From Verrucomicrobiota bacterium (GTDB lineage: Bacteria > Verrucomicrobiota > Verrucomicrobiia > Limisphaerales > CAIMTB01): 44,229 nt of DNA. Of the stretch, positions 15,739 to 23,959 are shown one piece after another. A model generated the notes under the pieces. The model did not search any database. It saw only the letters and a program-made list of their open reading frames with translations, and was not told where the DNA came from. Location of the stretch: positions 1 through 44,229 of the forward strand of contig CAUJJW010000088.1 in assembly GCA_963205105.1 (NCBI GenBank), written 5' to 3'. The position numbers and the translations under genes are program-made. Each line of letters opens with the position of its first letter. The first letter of the stretch is position 1.

Positions 15739-18700
15739 ATGCGTCACCATTCCCCCTGTGGGCGGGTCTTAGCTGTCCTATGGGTCCTTCTCGCCCTCCT
15801 GAACGGCCTCGCGGCGTTGGCGCAGACCCCGACGGTTCTCGTCAACACCAACAGCGTCTGGCGCAGCTTTAAGGGACTCGCTGAACCCAGCCCCGCCAAT
15901 CTCCCGGCTTGGAGAACCATCGGCTTCCAGGATGTCGCCTGGGCCGAGTCCAAGGCCCCGTTCTGGTACGGCGAGGATGCCTTGTTCGGCGGCACCGGCA
16001 CTCTGTTGACCGACATGCAGAACGGGTATTCGTCCGTGTTTCTGCGCCAGCGGTTTACCGTGACGAACCCGGGCTCGATCGAGTCCCTCGAACTGAGCGC
16101 CCGTTGCGATGACGGGTTCATCGCCTGGATCAACGGCACGCAAGTCGCCGCCTTCAACCCACCCACCGGCACGCCCACCTTCAATTCCCTCGCGGGCGCC
16201 AACGCCCCGGAACCCGCGCAGCTCATCGACTACCCCCTGCCTGCCGCGCTCTCCGCCCTGGTGCCCGGCGAGAACGTGCTCGCGGTGCAGGTCTTCAACA
16301 CCAGCCTCGGCAGCAGCGACATCGTCTTCGACGGCATACTCACTGCCACACCGCGTCCGTCCGCCTTCCCCATCATCACCAGCGTCCAACCCGCGCCCGG
16401 ACGTCTCAACGCCCTTGATCGCATCACGGTGGTCTTCAGCGAACCGGTCCGCGGCGTCACTGCCGATGATTTCCTGATCAACGGTGTCAGCGCCCAGCGC
16501 GTCGAAGGTACCGGCTCCACCTACACCTTCTTCTTCGATCCACCTTCTTTCGGCCCGGTCGAGATCCGCTGGGGAACCCTCCACGCCATCGAGGACTTCG
16601 AGACACCCCCACGCCGCTTCGAAATCACCGCCGACGGCTCCGTCTGGGGCTATGACCTGGTCGATCCGCTCGGGCCTTCGATCGCCTTCCGACAACCACC
16701 CGCCGGTACGACCGTGTCTTCCCTTTCCGAAGTTCTGATCAGCTTCGACAAGGCGGTCACCGGGGTCGATGCCTCCGACCTGCTCCGCGACGGCATCCCC
16801 GCCACCCGCATGACCGGCTTTGGCGCCGGGCCCTATCGTTTTGGATTCCCCCCGGCGTCTCCCGGTCGCAGCACTCTGAGCTTTGCCGCCGACCACGGCA
16901 TCGCCAGCGACACCACGGAACCGCATCCGTTCGCCGGCTCCTCCTGGTCCTACACCGTGGATGCACAAGCCAGCCCTGCCGCCCTTCGCATCACCGAGTT
17001 CATGGCGGAGAACTTCACCACCCAGCGTGACGAAGACCTCGACCCGGAGGATTGGGTTGAGATTTTCAACCCCACGGCCACCGCGGTGAACCTGGAGGGT
17101 TGGTCCCTCTCCAACGAAGCCGACGAACCGGACATGTGGGTCTTTCCCGCCATCAGCCTCCCGCCGAACGCCTACCTGCTGGTGTTCGCCTCCGCCAAGG
17201 ATCGGCGTCCGACCAACCCGACCCTCCGGCTCCACACCAACTTCAAACTCAATCCCAACGGCGGCTATCTCGGCCTCTTCGCCCCCGAACTCCCACGCCG
17301 CGCCGTGAGCGAGGTCACCTTCCCTGAACAGGGCCCCAACCATGCCTACGGCCGTGAAAACAACACCGGCGACTGGCGCTATTTCCTGAACGGCACTCCG
17401 GGCGCACGCAACGGCACCAGCCCCATCCGCTCCGCCGTCGCCGACGTCGTCTTCAGCGTCCCTCGCGGTTTCTTCACCGGCGCCTTGGATCTCACCTTGT
17501 CGTGCCCAACCCCCAACGCCGTCATCCGATTCACCACCAACGGCAGCCCACCCACCCTGACCGAAGGCTTCCGTTACACCAACGCCATCCCGCTCAACGT
17601 CAGCCGCGTCATCCGTGCCGCCGCCTTCCTCACCAATGCCCTTCCCTCCCGCATCGGCACCCACACCTACCTGGTCAATCAGGCCAACACCCGCCTTCGC
17701 ATTCCCGCCATTTCCCTCGTCACTGCCACCAACAACCTTTACGGCCGCAACGGCATCATGGAGGTCAACCCACGCAACACCACCAAGCGCGGCGCCGCCT
17801 GGGAACGACCCGTGTCCGTCGAATGGATCCGACCCGACGGCGAAAACGGCTTCCAGGCCGATTGCGGTCTCCGTGTCCAAGGCGGCGATTACGTCCGCGG
17901 CCAATACAACTACCGCACCTCTGAAATCCCCTTCAGCAAGTACTCCTTCCGCCTGTATTTCCGCGGCGAATACGGCCAGGGCCGACTCAATTACCCGCTC
18001 TTCCCCGAAACCACCCAGACCTCCTTCGACACCGTCGTGCTGCGCGCCGGCATGAACGACGCCACCAACCCCTACCTCACCGACGAATTCGTCCGCTCAC
18101 TCGTGCGCGACACCGGCCAACCCTCCCCGTCCGGCACCTTCGTCCACCTCTTCCTCAACGGCGCTTACAAGGGCTACTACAATCCGTGTGAACGCATCGA
18201 CATCGACTTCCTTCGTGCCTACCACGGCGGCGGCGACCAATGGGACGTCATGGCCCAGGTCGGTGAAGTGCGCGAAGGCGATGCCACCGCCTTCAACACA
18301 CTGCGCACCCTCGCCAGCACCCGCGACCTCACCTTGCCCAACAATTACCGCGACGTGGCCTCACGCCTCGACCTCACCAACTTCGTCGATTACCTCCTCC
18401 CTCTCATCTACGTCGACAACGACGACTGGCCTCATAACAACTGGCGCGCCGCCCGGGAACGCGTTCCCGGAGGCCAGTATCGCATGTACTGCTGGGACGC
18501 CGAATGGGCCTTCGGCTTCGTCAATGGTCACGCCCCCACCTGGGACACCATCCGAAATCAGCTCTCCAGCACCTCCCCGCCCTGGGGCGGCGCCGATATC
18601 CAACGCATCTTCGTCGGCCTCAAAAAGGCCCCCGAATTCCGTCAGTTCTTCGCCGACCGCGCCCATCGCCACTTCTTCAACGGAGGCGTCCTCACCGACG

Positions 18701-21700
18701 ACCGCATCCGCAGCCGCTACGCCACCATCACCAACCGGCTCGCCGGCATCGTCAGCGGCTTCAACAACCGCATCGGCACCACCTGGATCCCACAGCGCCG
18801 CCGCAATGTCCTCCTCCACCTGGAACGAGCCGGGCTCCTGGCCTCCTCCAACGCTCCGGCCTTCAGCCAGTTCGGCGGTCGTGTGCCCGATGGCTTCCGG
18901 CTGGTCATGACCAACATCACCGGTGCCATGTTCTACACCACCAACGGCTCCGATCCCCGTGTTGCCTTCTCGGGGGAAGTTTCGCCCGAGGCAAAAACGT
19001 ATTCCGGACCTGTGCCCGTCCCGCATTCCCTCCTGCTCCGGGCACGAACGCTCACCGGCACCAACTGGAGCGCCGTCACCGAGGCGTCGTTCGAGGTGAA
19101 TCGGCTCGGCATGCCCCTGGTCATCTCGGAACTCATGTACAACCCGCCCGGTGGCGAGGCCTTCGAGTTCATCGAACTTCACAACCACGGCACGCTCCCC
19201 CTCGACCTCTCCGGATACTCGTTCACCGGCATCGAGTTCCGCTTCCCGACTCCGTCCCCCCTCATGCTGCCTGGCGCCCGTTGGATTCTCGCCAACGCCG
19301 CACGTCCTTCGGATTTCGCCGCCCGCTACCCGGAGGTGTCCGTCGCCGGCTGGTTCGATGCCTCCTTGAACAACGGAGGCGAACGCATCGAACTGCTTGC
19401 CCCCAACGGCACTCTGATCACCGCGGTCGATTACAACGACGACCCGCCCTGGCCCACCCAGGCCGATGGTTCCGGCGCCTCCCTGGAGTTCAACCATCCC
19501 TCCGAGGACCCCCATGACCCGGCGGCATGGCAGGCCAGCCCCACCAGCGGCGGCTCTCCCGCCAGCGCACCCTCACCGCAGCCGCTGCCCGCCGTCCGCC
19601 TGTCCGAGATCACCGCCGCACTTGCCCCGGCGCCCGATTGGATCGAACTGCACAATGCAGGCACCACCTCCGCGCGCCTCGACGGCTGGAGCTTGTCCGA
19701 TGACGACAATCCGGCGCGCTTCGTCTTCCCCGCCGGAACGACCCTCGAACCAGGTGGCTGGATTCGCCTCTGGTGCGGCACCAACGCCACCGATTCCCTC
19801 CCCGGACTGCGAACTTCCTTCGGACTCTCGCGCCAGGGTGAAACCATCGCCCTGTATGACGCCGATCGTACCCGCGTCGACGCCGTCACCTTCGGCCATC
19901 TCCCGGACGGATTCAGTCTCGGCCGGGTGGGCTCCTCCCTGGACTGGCAGCTCACCGAACCGTCGCCGCTCGCCCCCAACGAAGCGGCCCCGCTGGCGTC
20001 TCCCTCCTCGCTGGCCCTCAACGAGTGGATGGCCAACCCCGTCGCCGGCGAAGACGATTGGGTCGAGTTCCACAACCGGTCCTCCACCGAGCCCGTCGCC
20101 CTTCGCGGGCTCTTCCTCGCCACCTCCAACTCACTGACCCAAATCCGAAGCCACTCCTTCGTCAGTCCCTCCGGGTTTGTCGTCCTGGAGGCCGACGAGA
20201 ATCCAGGCCCCAATCACCTCGCTCTCAAACTCCCCGCTAATGCCGGAACTCTCGTCCTCTCCGGCGCCGACGGCTCCGAACTCAACCGGGTCGACTACCG
20301 CCTTCCCATCGCCGGACACCCTCTGAATGCCGAGGGCATCAGCCTCGGACGGCTCCCGAACGGAACCGGAACGATCGTCGCCTTCCCAGGCACACCCAGT
20401 CCGGGAGCGCCCAACTACGTCACGCCTCCCGCCGGCCCTCGGTTCAACGAGTTCATGGCCGCCAATGCCGGAGCTGTTCCCCATCCCTCCGGACGTTTCG
20501 TCGACTGGATCGAGCTGTATCATTCGGGCACCACGGCGTTCGACCTCGGCGGCACGCGCCTTGCCATCGGCGATGCGTCCTCGGCTTCCTGGACGTTCCC
20601 CCCGGGTGCGTCGATCCCGGCTCAGGGCTACCTCGTGGTTTGGTGCGACCCGAACCTCCCGGCCACGCTTCAAAACACTCCCCCCTACAACCTGGGTCGG
20701 GGCCTTCCCGCCGAAGGCAGCACGCTGTGGCTGATCAACCCCCAGGGACAGGTGCTCGACTCCGTCGCCTACGGGGCCCAACTCCTGGATCGATCCGTCG
20801 GCCGTTCGGCGCTCAACACCTGGGCGCTCCTGGAATCCCCTACACTCAACAGGTCTAACGCAGCAACCGCACCGCTGGGAACCCCCACGTCCGCCCGAAT
20901 CAACGAATGGATCGCGGGCACTCTCTCGCAGGGCGACTGGGTGGAATTGCATAACTCCGACCCGTTGCCCATCGACCTCGGCGGTCATTATCTCACCGAC
21001 GACCCCTCCGTCGCCGGCATCGTCCGCTTCCAGATCGCCCCGCTGACGTTCATCCCGGGTCGAGGCCACCTGACCTGGCTGGCGGATGAACGACCCGACC
21101 AGGGCCCCGATCATCTCCCGTTCCAACTGGATCCCATCGGCGAAACCATCCGGCTTTACACCCCCAACCGGCTGGTCATCGATTCCCTCTCCTACGACGC
21201 CCAACCCGCCAGTGTCGCCCGCGGTCGGTTCCCGGACGGCACGGCATCCCTTGCGGCGTTTCCGGGCTCGGCTTCCCCCGGTGAGGCCAACTGGCGCACC
21301 CACCCATCGGTCGTGGTCTCTGAAGTCCTCACCCACACCGATCCACCGCTCGAGGACGCCATCGAAATCCACAATCCCACCTCCCACGCCATTCGCCTCG
21401 ACGGCTGGCGCCTCAGCAACTCGAGCCGCGACCTCGACAAGTTCCGCTTCCCAACCGGCACCACCCTCCAGCCCGACGGCCGACTCGTTTTGTACGAGAA
21501 AGACTTCAACCCAGCTGGTTCCGCCATGGCCTTCACTCTCAACTCCGCGCGGGGCGACGACGTCTGGATCAGCGAGGTCAATGTCACTGGCGAATTCACC
21601 GGCTACCGGGCCCACGCCAGCTTCGGCGCCGCTGCCAATGGCATCTCGTTTGGCCGCCACCGCACCAGCATCGGCTGGGACTTCCCGCCTCTGAGCCGCC

Positions 21701-22752
21701 TCACCTTCGGCCAGGATCTCCCCAACTCCCTCGCTGAGTTCAGGCAGGGCACCGGATTACCCAATGCCTACCCACTCGTCGGACCCGTGGTCCTGTCGGA
21801 GATCCATTACAACCCGACCCAGGCCGGCACCACCAACACGGTCGCCCTGCCCGACGACGAATTCGTCGAATTGCACAACAACAGTTCCTTCCCCGTCCCT
21901 CTGTTCGATCCAGGCTTCTCCGGCAACACCTGGCGCCTGCGCGGCGGTGTGGATTTCACTTTCCCGCCCGGCATCACTCTGGCCCCGCTGGAACATGCGC
22001 TCGTCGTTCGTTTCGATCCCGCCACCGCAACCTCCACCGCCACCGAATTTCGAAACCGCCGGTCGCTCCCCGTCTCGACCCGACTGTTCGGCCCGTTCAC
22101 CGGACGACTCTCCGACAGCGGCGAGGAATTACGACTCGAGCGACCCGATCGGCCCCAGACCGCACCATCGCCGGACGCTGGATTCGTTCCTTACCTGCTG
22201 GTGGAACGGATCGATTACCGGCCCGCCTTCCCCTGGCCGCAGCCCCCCGCCACCGTTGAGTCCTCCCTCCAACGACGTCGCGTTGCTGAATATTCCAATG
22301 ATCCCGCGAATTGGATCGCCGGCCCGCCTTCCCCGGGTTTCGCCACCCCGCCGCCCATCACGGACCTCGACTTCGACGGCATGCCGAACGACTGGGAAAC
22401 CATGCATGGCCTGAATCCCAACCTACCCACCGACGCCGATCTCGATGCCGACGGCGACGGTCTCAGCAACCTCGCGGAATACTTAGCCGGAACCCACCCC
22501 CGCGACCCCGCCAGCGCCCTCACCCTGCAGCTCGCCATCGAAGCCAGCGCCGGAGCGGTCGTCCGATTCAACGCCATGGCCGATCGCAGTTATTCCGTCC
22601 TGCGCCGCGAAGATGCAGCGTTCGGTCCGTGGGAAAAGGTCGCCGACATCCCCGCCGAGTCCTCCGACCGCCCGGCGGCGGTGTCCATCGGAATTCCGAC
22701 GAACACCGCCAGCTTCCTCAAGGTGATCACCCCCGCCACGGACTCTCCCTGA
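15739..22752 (+). CDS. giant secreted CotH / multi-lamin-tail-domain protein
   Basis: A 2337-residue exported protein with a signal peptide (1-29, ending ALAQ). Domains in order are as follows: a galactose-binding-like module (about 30-200); Ig-like segments (about 205-405); a first lamin-tail domain (about 415-540, starting RITEFMAENF); a chitobiase C-terminal-like segment (about 590-645); a CotH-type kinase domain (about 650-1040); a second chitobiase-like segment (about 1055-1115); and seven more lamin-tail domains (starting near 1125, 1285, 1424, 1567, 1717, 1855, 2014). The CotH domain has YVDNDDWPHNNW and YCWDAEWAFGF, placing the Asn/Asp residues expected to bind metal. A calcium-binding thrombospondin-type stretch (about 2207-2245, DADGDGLSNLAEY) and a C-terminal beta-sandwich (about 2255-2330) finish it. 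It is likely surface-exposed, with a protein-kinase-like activity on exported proteins. The stop is 11 bases before repeat C. Confidence 0.92.
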   Translation: MRHHSPCGRVLAVLWVLLALLNGLAALAQTPTVLVNTNSVWRSFKGLAEPSPANLPAWRTIGFQDVAWAESKAPFWYGEDALFGGTGTLLTDMQNGYSSVFLRQRFTVTNPGSIESLELSARCDDGFIAWINGTQVAAFNPPTGTPTFNSLAGANAPEPAQLIDYPLPAALSALVPGENVLAVQVFNTSLGSSDIVFDGILTATPRPSAFPIITSVQPAPGRLNALDRITVVFSEPVRGVTADDFLINGVSAQRVEGTGSTYTFFFDPPSFGPVEIRWGTLHAIEDFETPPRRFEITADGSVWGYDLVDPLGPSIAFRQPPAGTTVSSLSEVLISFDKAVTGVDASDLLRDGIPATRMTGFGAGPYRFGFPPASPGRSTLSFAADHGIASDTTEPHPFAGSSWSYTVDAQASPAALRITEFMAENFTTQRDEDLDPEDWVEIFNPTATAVNLEGWSLSNEADEPDMWVFPAISLPPNAYLLVFASAKDRRPTNPTLRLHTNFKLNPNGGYLGLFAPELPRRAVSEVTFPEQGPNHAYGRENNTGDWRYFLNGTPGARNGTSPIRSAVADVVFSVPRGFFTGALDLTLSCPTPNAVIRFTTNGSPPTLTEGFRYTNAIPLNVSRVIRAAAFLTNALPSRIGTHTYLVNQANTRLRIPAISLVTATNNLYGRNGIMEVNPRNTTKRGAAWERPVSVEWIRPDGENGFQADCGLRVQGGDYVRGQYNYRTSEIPFSKYSFRLYFRGEYGQGRLNYPLFPETTQTSFDTVVLRAGMNDATNPYLTDEFVRSLVRDTGQPSPSGTFVHLFLNGAYKGYYNPCERIDIDFLRAYHGGGDQWDVMAQVGEVREGDATAFNTLRTLASTRDLTLPNNYRDVASRLDLTNFVDYLLPLIYVDNDDWPHNNWRAARERVPGGQYRMYCWDAEWAFGFVNGHAPTWDTIRNQLSSTSPPWGGADIQRIFVGLKKAPEFRQFFADRAHRHFFNGGVLTDDRIRSRYATITNRLAGIVSGFNNRIGTTWIPQRRRNVLLHLERAGLLASSNAPAFSQFGGRVPDGFRLVMTNITGAMFYTTNGSDPRVAFSGEVSPEAKTYSGPVPVPHSLLLRARTLTGTNWSAVTEASFEVNRLGMPLVISELMYNPPGGEAFEFIELHNHGTLPLDLSGYSFTGIEFRFPTPSPLMLPGARWILANAARPSDFAARYPEVSVAGWFDASLNNGGERIELLAPNGTLITAVDYNDDPPWPTQADGSGASLEFNHPSEDPHDPAAWQASPTSGGSPASAPSPQPLPAVRLSEITAALAPAPDWIELHNAGTTSARLDGWSLSDDDNPARFVFPAGTTLEPGGWIRLWCGTNATDSLPGLRTSFGLSRQGETIALYDADRTRVDAVTFGHLPDGFSLGRVGSSLDWQLTEPSPLAPNEAAPLASPSSLALNEWMANPVAGEDDWVEFHNRSSTEPVALRGLFLATSNSLTQIRSHSFVSPSGFVVLEADENPGPNHLALKLPANAGTLVLSGADGSELNRVDYRLPIAGHPLNAEGISLGRLPNGTGTIVAFPGTPSPGAPNYVTPPAGPRFNEFMAANAGAVPHPSGRFVDWIELYHSGTTAFDLGGTRLAIGDASSASWTFPPGASIPAQGYLVVWCDPNLPATLQNTPPYNLGRGLPAEGSTLWLINPQGQVLDSVAYGAQLLDRSVGRSALNTWALLESPTLNRSNAATAPLGTPTSARINEWIAGTLSQGDWVELHNSDPLPIDLGGHYLTDDPSVAGIVRFQIAPLTFIPGRGHLTWLADERPDQGPDHLPFQLDPIGETIRLYTPNRLVIDSLSYDAQPASVARGRFPDGTASLAAFPGSASPGEANWRTHPSVVVSEVLTHTDPPLEDAIEIHNPTSHAIRLDGWRLSNSSRDLDKFRFPTGTTLQPDGRLVLYEKDFNPAGSAMAFTLNSARGDDVWISEVNVTGEFTGYRAHASFGAAANGISFGRHRTSIGWDFPPLSRLTFGQDLPNSLAEFRQGTGLPNAYPLVGPVVLSEIHYNPTQAGTTNTVALPDDEFVELHNNSSFPVPLFDPGFSGNTWRLRGGVDFTFPPGITLAPLEHALVVRFDPATATSTATEFRNRRSLPVSTRLFGPFTGRLSDSGEELRLERPDRPQTAPSPDAGFVPYLLVERIDYRPAFPWPQPPATVESSLQRRRVAEYSNDPANWIAGPPSPGFATPPPITDLDFDGMPNDWETMHGLNPNLPTDADLDADGDGLSNLAEYLAGTHPRDPASALTLQLAIEASAGAVVRFNAMADRSYSVLRREDAAFGPWEKVADIPAESSDRPAAVSIGIPTNTASFLKVITPATDSP

Positions 22753-22763
22753 ACCGGCCGTCC

Positions 22764-22817
22764 GTAGCGGCGGGCGTCTCGCCTGCCGTAGAGGGGGGCG
22801 TCCCGCCCCCCGGAATC
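22764..22817 (+). repeat. repeat C, copy 2
   Basis: The copy starts GTAGCGGCGGGCGTC, continues with CTGCCGTAGAGGGGGGCGTC and ends GCCCCCCGGAATC. It is nearly identical, in the opposite orientation, to 11659-11713. Two bases later the D array begins (GGTTCAAGG at 22820). The C-then-D order is also seen at 26437-26528 and, reversed, at 39786-39730. Confidence 0.85.
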
Positions 22818-22819
22818 CC

Positions 22820-23327
22820 GGTTCAAGGCCCGTGAGCAGGTCATTGTTGAACAGGGAGCTCTCCATGAACCTGCCTTCCCCTCGTCATCGTACTCCTACT
22901 CCTAATCGTAATCCGCCCGCCTCCCCTGGTTCATGGTCTGTGAGCATGGCGCCTGCGCCAACGCCGCTTCCCATGAACCCGGTTTCCACCACAGAGACAC
23001 GGAGGCACAGAGAAATGAGACAGACTGCTTCCAACTCTGTGCCTCCGTGCCTCTGTGGTGAATCTCTCCTCGGTTCATGGCCCGTGGGCAGGTCGATTTC
23101 GAACAGGCGGTTCTCCATGAGCCTGCCCTCCCTTCGTCATCGTACTCCTAACCCTAATCGTAATCTCACCGCCTCCCCCGGTTCATGGTCCCAACACGGG
23201 TCCAATATTTGGAAAGCGTTCCTCTCCATGAACCGTGAAATCGTTTCGTTGATTTCCAACGACTTACAATTTCGCGGTTCAAGGGCCGTGAGCAGGTCGA
23301 TTTCGAACAGGGGACTCTCCATGAACC
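22820..23327 (+). repeat. array of five D palindromic units
   Basis: The array has five units of 51-55 bases, each opening GGTTCAAGG or GGTTCATGG and closing near CCATGAACC, so each can form a hairpin. They are d1 22820-22870, d2 22928-22979, d3 23072-23122, d4 23180-23234 and d5 23276-23327. Units d1, d3 and d5 share a core (CCGTGAGCAGGTCGATTTCG-like, then GAACAGG); d2 and d4 differ inside. d1 plus d2 and d3 plus d4 form two copies of a roughly 160-base composite, each with a hexameric tract between its units (22882-22914 and 23134-23165, TCGTCATCGTACTCCTA then CCTAATCGTAATC). It is not a CRISPR array, because the repeats are palindromic, variable and unevenly spaced. Confidence 0.83.
22987..23060. 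repeat. 26-bp-arm hairpin element (CACAGAG type)
   Basis: The arms 22987-23012 and 23035-23060 pair at 25 of 26 positions around the core ACACGGAGGCACAGAG. The loop is the 22 bases 23013-23034. It lies exactly between the two d1/d2 and d3/d4 composites. Arm length and match are the same as in the inner palindrome of element A, but the sequence is unrelated. I recall similar CACAGAGACACAGAGG palindromes scattered through environmental genomes. It encodes no protein. Confidence 0.82.
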
Positions 23328-23395
23328 GCTCCACCTCCCCTGAATCCCACAGGAGACTTTCCACACCCCAAAACCCTCCGCCAAACTCGCCCCCG

Positions 23396-23953
23396 ATGAG
23401 TCGCATTCTCGTCCTCTACGATTCCCGCTCCGGCAACACCGCCAAAATGGCCCAGTTCATCGCCGAAGGCGCCCAGGCCATCGCCGACACCGAGGTCCGG
23501 GTCCGGTCCGTCGACGAAGCCAAACCCGAGGACGTGTTCTGGTGTGAAGGGCTGGCGGTCGGCAGCCCCACCAACCTCGGGTTGATTTCCTGGAAGATGA
23601 AGCGCTTCTGGGACGAGGTGATGTGCGAACACTGGATGAACCTCGACGGCAAGATCGCTTGCGCCTTCAGCAGCGCCGGAGCCTGGGGCGGCGGCATGGA
23701 AGTCGCCTGCCAATCCATCCTCACCCTGCTGGTCAATTTCGGTTTCCTGGTGTTCGGCGTCACCGATTACGCCGCCAAAGGCATGACCCTCCACTACGGC
23801 GCCGTCGCCATGAAGGAACCTCGCGAGCCTGAGGTCCAAGCCTCCTGCCGGCTGCTCGGTCAGCGCCTCGCCGAATGGACCGCCGTGTTCGTCCATGGAC
23901 GAAAGAACGAACACCCCGATCAGAAAAAGGCCCAGCGCCTTGGCGCGGGTTAA
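23396..23953 (+). CDS. flavodoxin family protein (WrbA-like NAD(P)H:quinone oxidoreductase type)
   Basis: A 185-residue cytoplasmic flavoprotein. It opens MSRILVLYDSRSGNTAKMA, the FMN-phosphate loop of flavodoxins. GLAVGSPTNLGLISWKMKRF and CAFSSAGAWGGGMEVACQSI then form the two isoalloxazine-binding loops in the arrangement of WrbA-like proteins. The probable role is two-electron reduction of quinones or delivery of electrons. I start at the ATG at 23396 because the fold begins there; the frame is open through the repeat block upstream, but that part is repeat sequence. It converges with the GH95 gene with only six bases between stops and no terminator. Confidence 0.87.
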   Translation: MSRILVLYDSRSGNTAKMAQFIAEGAQAIADTEVRVRSVDEAKPEDVFWCEGLAVGSPTNLGLISWKMKRFWDEVMCEHWMNLDGKIACAFSSAGAWGGGMEVACQSILTLLVNFGFLVFGVTDYAAKGMTLHYGAVAMKEPREPEVQASCRLLGQRLAEWTAVFVHGRKNEHPDQKKAQRLGAG

Positions 23954-23959
23954 GCGAGG

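Larger units (their letters stand above)
22753..23395. other. gene-free block filled with repeats
   Basis: The 643 bases between the giant CotH gene and the flavodoxin gene hold no credible gene. They consist of repeat C copy 2, five D-type palindromes, two copies of a hexameric tract and one 26-bp-arm hairpin, listed separately. Only 23328-23395 is unassigned; it is C-rich leader sequence of the flavodoxin gene. Confidence 0.85.

Noticed and set aside
15778..17904. Long antisense reading frame opposite the CotH giant (708 codons)
   Set aside because: Gly/Ala/Arg-rich with no recognisable domain, and it lies wholly opposite a well-supported gene; a GC-rich codon-position artefact.
20131..21660. 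Second long antisense reading frame opposite the lamin-tail domains
   Set aside because: Same low-information composition and no motif, while the plus strand encodes clear lamin-tail domains.
22820..23327. CRISPR-like array
   Set aside because: Units are palindromic, differ in their cores, are spaced 43-93 bases apart with repeated 'spacers', and no cas gene is present.
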